Positions 47,614 through 55,613 of a stretch of 64,000 nucleotides of DNA are shown piece after piece (position 1 is the first letter of the stretch; every line of letters begins with the position of its first letter). Below the pieces are notes generated by a model, which was not told the origin of the DNA, did no database searches, and was given only the letters and a program-made list of their open reading frames with translations. The DNA comes from Fundidesulfovibrio putealis DSM 16056 (GTDB taxonomy: Bacteria; Desulfobacterota; Desulfovibrionia; Desulfovibrionales; Desulfovibrionaceae), in NCBI RefSeq assembly GCF_000429325.1, contig NZ_AUBQ01000003.1:372001-436000 (forward strand). The letters run 5' to 3'. The position numbers were made by a program, and so were the translations under genes.

Positions 47614-48099
47614 ATGTCCAGACGATTTCCTTTTCTGTGCGTTCCGCAGGCCGTTCTTCAGGCCGCTCTCTTTGCCGTCCTCCTGGCATGCCCGGCTCTC
47701 GCGGCCATGCAGGCCGAACCCGTCGAGTTCAAGGGCATCCCCTTCGGCAAGGAATACGAGCCCGACGCCTCCTTCGTCTGCCAGCTCGACTCCGAGGAAG
47801 GGCTTCGCTGCACGCGCCCAAGCGACGAGCTGCGACTGCACGGCGTGCCGCTCAAGACCCTCTCCTACCTGTTCATGTACAAGCGGCTGTTCACCGTGGA
47901 CATGGAAGTGGATGGCCGCGAGGCCTTCGACACGCTGGCGGCCGAGCTGGCCAAGCGCCACGGAAAGCCCGTCAAGACCGGAGGCGGGATGCTCTCCTAC
48001 GTGGGCAAGGAGGTGGACATCCTGTTCTACTACGACGCCAACCGCCGCACCGGAGAATTCAGCTACGTGTTCAAGAACCTTCCTTGCCCCGTGGAGTAA
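47614..48099 (+). CDS. Secreted protein of unknown function
   Basis: 161 aa from MSRRFPFLCVPQAVLQ, with CAGGAA upstream. Signal peptide to about residue 32 (LLACPALAAM). The mature part begins with VEFKGIPFGKEYEPDASFVC and has two Cys that may pair, then a beta-rich core (YKRLFTVDMEVDGREAF). The FKGIPFG start is typical of small periplasmic proteins of unknown function. It overlaps nothing but follows the CBS gene by 11 nt. Confidence 0.75.
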   Translation: MSRRFPFLCVPQAVLQAALFAVLLACPALAAMQAEPVEFKGIPFGKEYEPDASFVCQLDSEEGLRCTRPSDELRLHGVPLKTLSYLFMYKRLFTVDMEVDGREAFDTLAAELAKRHGKPVKTGGGMLSYVGKEVDILFYYDANRRTGEFSYVFKNLPCPVE

Positions 48100-48102
48100 G
48101 GC

Positions 48103-48681
48103 ATGGTCGTCAAACTCATCGCGCGTGACTGGATATTCTGGCTGATCGCAGCTCTCTGCACCGTGTCCATCGGCGTGGCGTGGCTCGCCAAACCCACCGG
48201 ACCCGGAACGGAAGGCACGGCCCCTCTGGCGGGCCAGGCGCGACACGCCTCCGTGGCCGTTCCCGCTGACGACCCTGTGCTCCAGGCCGTCATGAACGGC
48301 ACCTTCCCCAAGGTGGACAGCCAACTGACCCTGGCCGAGGCTTTCGCCCGCTACCGCTGGTTCTCCGGGCCTGCCAAATGGCTTGGCAAGGGCTCCGCCG
48401 CTTCTCGCACGGCCCTGGTCAGCGCGCCCTTGAAGCTTCCTGCCGATGCGGTCAGCCTGGGCGTCAACTCCGACGCCGCCCAGGTGTTCTACGTGGCCGA
48501 GTTCGGGCTCAGCGGGGATAACAAAGCCTTCCGACCGCTCATGAGCGCCATTGAGGTCCGCGACGCCTCCAACAAGCTCATTGCACGCATCCCGGACCCC
48601 GAGTTCATCCTGGTGCGCCGCGTGATGCGCAACGTCGAGCCCGGGGCAAGCCTCAAGAACGGCATCGCCAAAGGACGTTGA
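48103..48681 (+). CDS. Membrane-anchored protein of unknown function
   Basis: 192 aa. One N-terminal membrane segment (WIFWLIAALCTVSIGVAWLA), then an extracytoplasmic domain without Cys. PVLQAVMNGTFPKVDSQLTL and FYVAEFGLSGDNKAF are predicted beta-rich. No family recognised. It starts 3 nt after the previous stop and ends in TGATG with the next gene, so it is co-translated within the operon. Confidence 0.7.
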   Translation: MVVKLIARDWIFWLIAALCTVSIGVAWLAKPTGPGTEGTAPLAGQARHASVAVPADDPVLQAVMNGTFPKVDSQLTLAEAFARYRWFSGPAKWLGKGSAASRTALVSAPLKLPADAVSLGVNSDAAQVFYVAEFGLSGDNKAFRPLMSAIEVRDASNKLIARIPDPEFILVRRVMRNVEPGASLKNGIAKGR

Positions 48682-49697
48682 TGCGTATTCTCTGCCTTGA
48701 CGTGGGCAGCGGCACACAGGACGTCCTGTACTGGACGCCGGACCGCTCCCTGGAAAACTGTCCCAAGTTCGTGCTGCCTTCCCCGGCCAAGCTGGTGGCC
48801 GCGCGCATCCGCAAGCTCACCGCCGAGGCCCGTCCGTTGCACCTCTTCGGGCGCAACATGGGCGGCGGCTTCTTCGGTGCGGTGCGCGAGCATCTGCGCG
48901 CCGGGCTCGCCGTGTCCGCGCATTCGCAAGCGGCCCTGGCCCTCTCCGACGACCCGCCGTCGCTCTCCCGGCACGGCATCACCCTTTCCGAGACCTGCCC
49001 CAAGGGCCACACCGCCGTCGCCCTGGCCGATTACGACCCCGGCTTCTGGCACGCGCTCCTGGCCCAGTCCGGCCTCGAGCCGCCCGATCTCGTCCTGGCC
49101 TGCGCGCAGGACCACGGCCATCATCCCGGACAGTCCAGCCGCATCGGGCGCTTCCGCCTCTGGGAGGACGCCCTGGCCGAACCCTCGCACCGGCTCGAAG
49201 ACATGCTCTACGACGTCGTCCCCCAGCCCTTCACCCGGCTCGCCGCGCTTCAGGATTCCACCGGCGGCGGACCCGTCATGGACACCGGCCCGGCAGCCGC
49301 GCTTGGCGTACTCTTCGAACCCGATTTGGAGCAGCGCATCAACCGCGACGGCGCGCTCATCGTCAACATGGGCAACAGCCATGTGCTGGGGTTGCTTGTT
49401 CACGCGGGCAGGCTGGCCGCCGTCTATGAGCATCACACCGGCCAGATCCAGCCAGGCGAGCTGGCCTCGCAGTTGGAACGCTTCCGCGCCGGGGACCTCA
49501 CCTGCGAGGAAGTGTTCGATTCGGGCGGGCATGGCTGCGCGCTTCTGGAGCGGCAGGCCGATTTCGCCCAGACCTTCGTCATCGGGCCCAGGCGCCGCGA
49601 GTACGTCGGCGCCGGGGCCGAGTTTCCCGCTCCGGGGGGAGACATGATGCTCACAGGGTGCTTTGGATTGCTCAAGGCGTGGGAGGCTCGGAATTAG
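48681..49697 (+). CDS. DUF1786 family protein (actin-like ATPase fold)
   Basis: 338 aa from MRILCLDVGSGTQDVLYW, with AAGGA upstream; a TTG codon just ahead is in frame. The start LCLDVGSGTQDV resembles the phosphate-1 motif of the actin/Hsp70/sugar kinase fold, and GPVMDTGPAAALG and LIVNMGNSHVLG the later nucleotide motifs, as in DUF1786. CAQDHGHHPGQSSR is a conserved feature of the family. Function unknown. Start overlaps the previous stop as TGATG. Confidence 0.82.
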   Translation: MRILCLDVGSGTQDVLYWTPDRSLENCPKFVLPSPAKLVAARIRKLTAEARPLHLFGRNMGGGFFGAVREHLRAGLAVSAHSQAALALSDDPPSLSRHGITLSETCPKGHTAVALADYDPGFWHALLAQSGLEPPDLVLACAQDHGHHPGQSSRIGRFRLWEDALAEPSHRLEDMLYDVVPQPFTRLAALQDSTGGGPVMDTGPAAALGVLFEPDLEQRINRDGALIVNMGNSHVLGLLVHAGRLAAVYEHHTGQIQPGELASQLERFRAGDLTCEEVFDSGGHGCALLERQADFAQTFVIGPRRREYVGAGAEFPAPGGDMMLTGCFGLLKAWEARN

Positions 49698-49707
49698 TCG
49701 GCTATGC

Positions 49708-49792
49708 TGGGCTCCGCCCAGACCCGCCAGGGCTCTGCCCTGGACCCGGCAGGGGAGAAGCCTCCCCTGCACCCGGCTCTTCGCTTCGCGTC
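49708..49792. repeat. Intergenic modular repeat (family 1), inverted copy
   Basis: GGGCTCCGCCCAGACCCGCC, AGGGCTCTGCCCTGGACCC, then AGGGGAGAAGCCTCCCCT and CGCTTCGCGTCGTG. It is the near-perfect reverse complement of 26192-26260. Confidence 0.82.
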
Positions 49793-49848
49793 GTGCGCGC
49801 GTGTGTTGCGTTTGGGGTGATGGCTTGGGAGAGAGCGAGTTGTCGGCG

Positions 49849-49962
49849 GCAGGTGGCTGGGGACTGTCCCGTTCGTGTCCTGGCGGGCGGGCTAGAACCG
49901 ATGTGAAGACGATTCGTCGCCCGCCCGCCAGAACCCGACCGTGACAACTCCCAGCCACCTGC
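49849..49962. repeat. Long imperfect inverted repeat, 44-nt arms
   Basis: Left arm 49849-49892 and right arm 49919-49962, about 36 of 44 positions complementary; both ends are GCAGGTGGCTGGG and the inner ends CTGGCGGGCGGGC. The 26-nt spacer is AT-richer. It could form a large stem-loop or mark a small mobile element; no transposase is present. Confidence 0.75.
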
Positions 49963-50029
49963 CTCCGGCCCAGACCACGCATACACCCTGGCCCTGAACA
50001 CGAGTTTCGGCACCGAATGTCGACCATGA

Positions 50030-50210
50030 GTTCTGATTTTGACCTTCGATTCTGGGCATTGAAACAGATCTATATACCGGTCTTGCGATCTTGCTTTCCT
50101 GTACTGGGTTCCGATTCTGCCCATCGACCTTGAGTTCCGACCCGCATAACAGCTCCAATTCTGCGACCTGGATCCGTAACCCTGAGTTCCAGTACGTGTT
50201 CTTGGAATCG
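50030..50210. other. Imperfect direct repeats of GAGTTCYGATTYTG type
   Basis: GAGTTCTGATTTTGACC, GGGTTCCGATTCTGCCC and GAGTTCCGACC, each near a TCGACC or TCGATT, occur in a stretch of lower GC than the surroundings. No gene was seen in this part of the 680-nt gap. Confidence 0.45.
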
Positions 50211-50243
50211 TCGAATGCAGTGATTCTCCAATAGAAGAGCCCT

Positions 50244-50265
50244 GAAGCGCGGCTTTGCGCGCTTC
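50244..50265 (+). repeat. Hairpin repeat family 3, copy, possible terminator
   Basis: GAAGCGCGGCTTTGCGCGCT plus TC inside a longer stem (AGCCCTGAAGCGC with GCGCTTCAGGGCT), followed by TTTCTCG. It could end a transcript on the plus strand. Confidence 0.75.
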
Positions 50266-50306
50266 AGGGCTTTCTCGCGAACTATCAGAACAGTAACGGT
50301 GCTGCC

Positions 50307-50360
50307 CGCGAAGCTTATTGCAGGGTCCAGGGGGATCATCCCCCTGGCCGCCGGAGGCAT
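50307..50360. repeat. Intergenic modular repeat (family 1), inverted copy
   Basis: GCGAAGCTTATTGCAGGGTC, palindrome CAGGGGGATCATCCCCCTG, then GCCGCCGGAGGC. It lies just after the AMIN-like gene end. Confidence 0.8.
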
Positions 50361-50377
50361 CTTCGCTTTTTCTTCTC

Positions 50378-51178
50378 TTACTTCGTGGTCAAGCTCACGC
50401 CGAGCGCGTCTTTGAGCTTGGTGAGGGTCGGGTCGGCGGGCTTGGGGGCGTTGGGGTCGCGGAAGTGCAGCGTGACGCGCACGTAATCGGGGTGCTCGCC
50501 CACGGCGGCTTTTGCGATGGGGCCCGTGGCGAAGTCGGCGATTCGCGGCGCGGTGTTGCGCCATGCGCCTTGCAGGTTCACGGCGAGGCGTCTTGGGTTG
50601 TCCAGGTAGAAATAGCTGACCTTGTCCGGCGGCGCGGTGGTCTGGATGGTCATGAGGAAGCGGCCGTCGCCGGGTTCGTATTTGACGCCTTTGACCACGC
50701 CCAGTTCGCCCTGCATGAGCGGCGGGCCGGAGGGTTCGCGTTTGGGTTCGGGCTGTCTGATCTGCTGGCGGACTTCAGGGACGGCGGGTGTGGCGGCGAC
50801 GGGGGGCGTTGCGGCGAAGGTGGGCGGCTGGGGTTTGTCCGGCCCGAATTCCTTCTGGACGAGTTTTTCGGTGCGCAGTTCCAGCGCGGCGAGTGCTTTT
50901 TCGATCTCGTTCACGGTCCAGCTTGTGGGCGACTGCGGCGTCTGGGGCTGTTCGAAGGGATTGGGGGCCAGGGGTGCGGAAGTTGCGCCTTGCTGCGGCT
51001 GATCGGGCAGGGTCTGTGCCAGATGCTTTGCCTCGCGCCCGGCCATCATGGCGTCCATCATGCCGTAGAAGCCGCCCCACACGGCGGTGATGAACATGAG
51101 CGCCACGGCACCGGACCAGATCAGTACGGCGGCGAGGTAGAAGGTGCGGGAGAATCCTGCGGCCTTTGTCTCGAACAT
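50378..51178 (-). CDS. Membrane-anchored protein with AMIN-like domain
   Basis: 266 aa from MFETKAAGFSRTFYLA, with AAGGA 8 nt upstream. One membrane segment (YLAAVLIWSGAVALMFITAV), a Pro/Gln-rich linker (about 50-160), then a C-terminal beta domain with SYFYLDNPRRLAVNLQGAWR, the AMIN-like signature that targets proteins to peptidoglycan or secretin complexes. It probably sits in the inner membrane with the AMIN part in the periplasm. It is divergent from the Sel1-repeat gene. Confidence 0.78.
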   Translation of the reverse strand: MFETKAAGFSRTFYLAAVLIWSGAVALMFITAVWGGFYGMMDAMMAGREAKHLAQTLPDQPQQGATSAPLAPNPFEQPQTPQSPTSWTVNEIEKALAALELRTEKLVQKEFGPDKPQPPTFAATPPVAATPAVPEVRQQIRQPEPKREPSGPPLMQGELGVVKGVKYEPGDGRFLMTIQTTAPPDKVSYFYLDNPRRLAVNLQGAWRNTAPRIADFATGPIAKAAVGEHPDYVRVTLHFRDPNAPKPADPTLTKLKDALGVSLTTK

Positions 51179-51342
51179 GCGGGGCATCCTTCGCGCGGCG
51201 CGCTGGTCCTTGCCGCGACCATACACATGCGCAACAGTCCATTAGCCCGAGAGCCGAAAAGCATCAAGCAGGTATTGAAGGATTCTGCATCCTGAAGTAC
51301 AGGGAACATCGTTTGATAATCAGAAAACATCAGGTGGCGGCA

Positions 51343-52572
51343 ATGTCGCGCTTCAGACTGGCACCATCGTTCCTGCTTTTCGCGTGCCTGATGGCTCCGT
51401 GCGGCCTGCTGCATGCAGAGAGCGCCGAAGTCATCTATAATAGGGGCGACCACGCCGCCACGTTCAAAGAGTTGCGTCCCCAGGCAGAGGCTGGAGACGC
51501 GTCCGCGCAGTATCACCTGGGCCTGATGTACGAGTTCGGCCAGTATGTGGCCGCCAATCCCGCAGAAGCCGTGAAATGGTTCCGCCTGTCCGGCAAGCAG
51601 GACAACGCCAGGGCTCTGTATCATCTGGGCATGCTTCTTACCGGCAATCCCAGGCTGGCGTCGTCGCCCTCCGAGGCCGAGAATGCTTTCAGGCGTTCGG
51701 CGGAGCTTGGCGAAGTGGCCGCCCAGTTCGTTCTGGCGGAGCTGAACGCCAGGGGCAAGGCCGCCGGGGCGACCCTGGCCCAGGCCGAGCACTGGTACAG
51801 AAAGGCCGCCGAGCAGGGCGACTTCAAGGCGCAGTATCAGCTTGGCATGATGATGGCCACGGGGCGCGGCGTCCCGGTGAACGTGCAGGAGGCGGCCAAA
51901 TGGCTGCAAATGGCCGCCAACGCCGGGTTCGCACCCGCGCAGTTCCAGGTGGGCGTGTTGTTCGACCGGGGGCTGGGGGTGCATTCCAATCCGCAGGAGG
52001 CCGCCCGCTGGTACCAGAAGGCGGCGGAGCAGGGCGACCCGGACGCGCAGTACAACATGGCCGTGAAGTTCGACACGGGAAACGGCGTGCAAAAGGACCC
52101 TGCCCAGGCTGCGGTCTGGCTTGAGAAGGCGGCGGCCCAGGGCGACATCCCGTCCATGCTGTCGCTGGCCCAGTGGTACGGCAAAGGACACGGGGTGGCG
52201 CAGAGTGCGGCCCAGTCAGCGCACTGGTACGCACTGGCGGCAGCGAGAGGCAGCGCTCAGGCCCAGTACGATTTCGCCGTGCTGAACGCCAAGGGCATCG
52301 GCGTGAAGCAGAATCAGGCCGAGGCGGCCAAGTGGCTTGCGCGCGCCGCCGAGCAGGGCGACGCAGACGCCCAGAATGACCTGGGGGTCAGATATTTTGA
52401 GGGCCAGGGCGTGAAGAAGAATCCGGTGAGCGGCTACATGTGGCTGACCCTGGCCGCGCAGCAGGGCAACGCCGACGCCAAGCGCAATCTCGATTTTGCC
52501 TCGTCCAAACTGACGCCCCGGCAGAAGGCTCAGGCCGAGCGCATGGCCAAGGGCTGGCAGCCCAAGCGCTGA
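51343..52572 (+). CDS. Secreted Sel1-repeat (SLR/TPR-like) protein
   Basis: 409 aa from MSRFRLAPSFLLFACL; AGGTGG upstream. Signal peptide ends LLHAES. About ten Sel1 repeats of 36 residues follow, with the consensus A-x-Q-Y-x-L-G-x-M-x-x-G-x-G-V (for example AQYQLGMMMATGRGVPVN, AQYNMAVKFDTGNGVQ). Such solenoids scaffold protein-protein contacts in the periplasm. It lies just upstream of the T6SS block but has no visible link to it. Confidence 0.92.
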   Translation: MSRFRLAPSFLLFACLMAPCGLLHAESAEVIYNRGDHAATFKELRPQAEAGDASAQYHLGLMYEFGQYVAANPAEAVKWFRLSGKQDNARALYHLGMLLTGNPRLASSPSEAENAFRRSAELGEVAAQFVLAELNARGKAAGATLAQAEHWYRKAAEQGDFKAQYQLGMMMATGRGVPVNVQEAAKWLQMAANAGFAPAQFQVGVLFDRGLGVHSNPQEAARWYQKAAEQGDPDAQYNMAVKFDTGNGVQKDPAQAAVWLEKAAAQGDIPSMLSLAQWYGKGHGVAQSAAQSAHWYALAAARGSAQAQYDFAVLNAKGIGVKQNQAEAAKWLARAAEQGDADAQNDLGVRYFEGQGVKKNPVSGYMWLTLAAQQGNADAKRNLDFASSKLTPRQKAQAERMAKGWQPKR

Positions 52573-52601
52573 GCCCTGCCTTCTGCTCACGAGGGATGCC
52601 C

Positions 52602-52690
52602 GACGCGAAGCTAACTGAGGGTCCAGGGGATCATCCCCCTGGCGGGTTCGGGCGGAGTCCGACTCCGGTTCCGGGGCAAAGCCCCGGTAT
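52602..52690. repeat. Intergenic modular repeat (family 1), copy
   Basis: GCGAAGCTAACTGAGGGTCC, palindrome AGGGGATCATCCCCCT, then GGCGGAGTCCGACTCC and CCGGGGCAAAGCCCCGG. It lies between the Sel1 gene and tssJ. Confidence 0.78.
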
Positions 52691-52755
52691 ACTCCCGTCG
52701 TCGCTTGACATTTCGCAGCCCAGCGAACATTGCAGTATAGGCCATGGAGGATTCG

Positions 52756-53334
52756 ATGCGAAAGGTGTTGATACTGGCGGCGCTCGCGGCGCTGGCTCTG
52801 GCGTCGGGGTGTGGCGGCGGCAAGTCCGCTCCCCCGTCGCAATATACAAATCCCTCCTCCAGCCCCCAGACCATGAACTGGGCGTTCGCCCCCAAGGCGC
52901 TGGAGTTCACCTTCATCTCAGACCCCTTCCTGAACGAGTACGAGGGCGCGGCCCACACGCTCTCGGTGTGCGTGTACCAGTTGCAGACGCCCACGGCGTT
53001 CCAGCAGCTGGCGGCCACCGCGCCGGGCATCTCCAAACTGCTGGAATGCACGTCCTTTGATCAAAGCGTGGTCAGCGCTCAGCGGGTGATCGTGCAGCCG
53101 GGGCGCAACGAGGTGCTCACCGTGGACCGCAACGAGAAGGCCAAGTTCGTGGCCATCGCCTGCGGCTACTACGACCTGAACCTGGGGGCGGCCACCAGGG
53201 TGTATGAGATTCCGGTCAGCTCCGACACCTCGGGCTGGCTGTGGTGGAAAGAGACGACCTACCAGCCCGGCAAGCTCTCCAAGAAGATTCTTCTGGGCAA
53301 GACCGGCGTGCAGACCATGGGAGACGGCTCGTGA
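52756..53334 (+). CDS. tssJ: Type VI secretion lipoprotein TssJ
   Basis: 192 aa from MRKVLILAALAALALASGC, chosen because GGAGG lies 5 nt before; the ATG four codons upstream is the RBS region. The lipobox LASGC anchors it to the outer membrane. WAFAPKALEFTFISDPFLNE, HTLSVCVYQL and QPGRNEVLTVDRNEKAKFVA match the TssJ beta-sandwich. It contacts TssM in the T6SS envelope complex. Its stop overlaps the tssK GTG as GTGA. Confidence 0.92.
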   Translation: MRKVLILAALAALALASGCGGGKSAPPSQYTNPSSSPQTMNWAFAPKALEFTFISDPFLNEYEGAAHTLSVCVYQLQTPTAFQQLAATAPGISKLLECTSFDQSVVSAQRVIVQPGRNEVLTVDRNEKAKFVAIACGYYDLNLGAATRVYEIPVSSDTSGWLWWKETTYQPGKLSKKILLGKTGVQTMGDGS

Positions 53335-54722
53335 GCGCGCAGTCGCCGCTTTTCTGGCATCAGGGCCTTTTTTTGACGCCGCAGCATTTCCAGCTGATGG
53401 ACTGGCACCAGCACCGCAAGGCCATGCTGTTCACGCGCTATTCCCAGCGCCATTTCTGGGGCATCGGCGCAATCCAGATGCGCGAGGACGCCTTGGCCGC
53501 CAGGAAGGTGGAGGTGTCCTCGGTGGAGGTGCTCTTCCACGAGGGCGCGTTCGTCAGCTATCCGGGCAACGGCGTGATGGCCTCGCGCTCCCTGGACGAC
53601 GCGGCGCTCGAATCAGACAAGCCCGTCACCGTGTACATGGGCGTGCGACGCCTGAACCCCGAGGGCAACAACGTCACGGTGCTGCCGGAGCTGAGCCTTA
53701 CGGGCCAGCCGTCCACCACGTTCGTCACCAAGGCCGACCCGGACACCATGCCGGACATGCACGCGGGCGGGCCTCCCGCCCAGGTGAAGACCATGCAGTT
53801 CGCGGTGGCCATCTATTTCGAGCATGAGCTTCCCAACCTGGGCGAGTACGTGCTGGTGCCCTTCGCGCGCGTGGTGCGCGAGGGCGACAAGATCTCCTAT
53901 GACCCGGATTTCATCCCGCCCTGCCTGAGCATCGGCTCCAGCCAGGCGCTGGAGAAGCTGGTGAACGACGTGGCCGACCTGGTGTCCTCGCGGGCGCGCG
54001 CCCTGGAAGACTACAAGATGCGCGGCGAGCTGACCTCCAAGGAGTTCGACCCCGGCTATATGGTCTTTCTCATGGCGCTCATGACGCTCAACCGCTACGT
54101 GCCGCTCCTGCGCCACTACGTGGAGGCCAGAAACGTCCATCCGTGGGACGTGTACGGGGTGTTCCGGCAGTTCCTGGGCGAGCTATCCACCTTCGCGGAG
54201 GACTTCGGAGCCACGGGCGAGCGCTTCGACGGCGAAAAGCTGGTGCCCGACTACGACCACGAAAACCTGACGGAGTGCTTCACCAAGACGCGCCGCCTGA
54301 TCGAGCGCATGATCGAGGGCATCGGCACGTCCATCGAGCTCCTGGTGGCCCTGCAGAAGAAGGACAGCTACTACACCGCCGAGATCCCCGAGCGCGTGTT
54401 CAGCCCCACCAACCGCTTCTGGCTCATCGTGCGCACCGAGCAGGCCCCGGAGGCCGTGCCCCAGATGGTGCTCTCCACGGTGAAGCTGTGCGCCACGCCG
54501 CTCATGGCCACACTTCTGGTCAAGGCCGTGCCGGGCGTGCCCCTGACCTACTCCAAGAATCCCCCCGCCGGGCTGCCCAAGCGCTCCGGCACCCACTACT
54601 TCCTGCTGGACAGCTCCAACCCGCTGTGGATGGACGTGGCGCGCAACAAGTCCCTGGCCATGTTCTGGGACAATCCGCCCGAGGACCTTGCCGTGCATCT
54701 GGCCGTGCTGAGGGGCAAATAA
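53331..54722 (+). CDS. tssK: Type VI secretion baseplate protein TssK
   Basis: 463 aa with a GTG start that overlaps the tssJ stop; GGGAG lies upstream. SPLFWHQGLFLTPQHFQLMD is the strongly conserved TssK N-terminus, and ERVFSPTNRFWLIVRTEQAP and GTHYFLLDSSNPLWMDVARN follow in the C-terminal part. TssK links the baseplate to the TssLM membrane complex in the cytoplasm. Confidence 0.95.
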   Translation: MSAQSPLFWHQGLFLTPQHFQLMDWHQHRKAMLFTRYSQRHFWGIGAIQMREDALAARKVEVSSVEVLFHEGAFVSYPGNGVMASRSLDDAALESDKPVTVYMGVRRLNPEGNNVTVLPELSLTGQPSTTFVTKADPDTMPDMHAGGPPAQVKTMQFAVAIYFEHELPNLGEYVLVPFARVVREGDKISYDPDFIPPCLSIGSSQALEKLVNDVADLVSSRARALEDYKMRGELTSKEFDPGYMVFLMALMTLNRYVPLLRHYVEARNVHPWDVYGVFRQFLGELSTFAEDFGATGERFDGEKLVPDYDHENLTECFTKTRRLIERMIEGIGTSIELLVALQKKDSYYTAEIPERVFSPTNRFWLIVRTEQAPEAVPQMVLSTVKLCATPLMATLLVKAVPGVPLTYSKNPPAGLPKRSGTHYFLLDSSNPLWMDVARNKSLAMFWDNPPEDLAVHLAVLRGK

Positions 54723-55607
54723 GTGCGTCTGGCCGACTGCTTCATCGAGGCCGTCACCTACGTCCTGGACGTGGCGCGAAAGCCGCAGGCCTTCCCGCAG
54801 TTCGACGTGGTGCGCGCCAAGGTGGAGGAACTCCTGAACGCTTCGGGCCACATGGCCAAGACGCTGGGCGTGGCGGCCTCCGAGTTCCAGGACGCGCGTT
54901 TCGCCGTGTGCGCCTGGATGGATGAGATGATCCTGGGCTCCCAGTGGGAGGGCAAGGCCTCCTGGCTGCACCAGCCCCTGCAGCGCACGGTGTACAACAC
55001 CGTGAACGCGGGCGACGAGTATTTCGAGCGCCTGGACAATCTTCTGGCCAAGACGGCGCAGGACTTCAGCTTTTCGCCGTCGCCTGTCTCGAGCGGGAAA
55101 GCGACCGTGGAGGAGCTGTCCTTCGGGCCTGACGCACCCGGCGCTGGCGGGGAATCCGCCGATTCCGGAGACGGCGCCGCGGATGACGGAGGCGGGAGTT
55201 GCAGGCTGCCAAAGGCGGGCGCGCCGTTTCAGGCCCTGGCAGACGACACGGACACGGGCCTTGGGGTGCGCGGCGTGCTGGAGGTCTACGGGCTGACGCT
55301 GATGCTCGGCTTCCAGGGCAAATATTTCCATCCCGACGATCAGGCGGCGCTCCATTCGCTGCGCAAGAAGGTGGTGACCACGGCGCTTGGCGCCACGGCC
55401 CACTACGGGCGCGACCCGGCCGCGCGCCTGTTCCCCGGCCTGTATCCGGCCCAGGCCCCGGTCAAGCCGCGCCGCAGGTTCTGGCGCGGCATGGACTGGG
55501 TGGACATGGTGGTGATCGGCCTTCCCATCCTTGGGGTCGCGGTCATGTTTTACGCGTACAGTTTCATCCTGTCCGGGGCGCTCAAGGGCTTCCTGGGCGG
55601 TCCGTAG
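54723..55607 (+). CDS. tssL: Type VI secretion membrane protein TssL (DotU)
   Basis: 294 aa with a GTG start directly after the tssK stop. The cytoplasmic hook domain shows FAVCAWMDEMILGSQWEGKA, the DotU/TssL signature, and YGLTLMLGFQGKYF. A Gly/Asp-rich insertion (about 130-165; PGAGGESADSGDGAADDGGG) splits the domain, then a single C-terminal membrane segment (MVVIGLPILGVAVMFYAYSF) ends the protein, with no peptidoglycan-binding OmpA domain. It partners with TssM and TssK. Confidence 0.94.
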   Translation: MRLADCFIEAVTYVLDVARKPQAFPQFDVVRAKVEELLNASGHMAKTLGVAASEFQDARFAVCAWMDEMILGSQWEGKASWLHQPLQRTVYNTVNAGDEYFERLDNLLAKTAQDFSFSPSPVSSGKATVEELSFGPDAPGAGGESADSGDGAADDGGGSCRLPKAGAPFQALADDTDTGLGVRGVLEVYGLTLMLGFQGKYFHPDDQAALHSLRKKVVTTALGATAHYGRDPAARLFPGLYPAQAPVKPRRRFWRGMDWVDMVVIGLPILGVAVMFYAYSFILSGALKGFLGGP

Positions 55608-55613
55608 GCCGCA

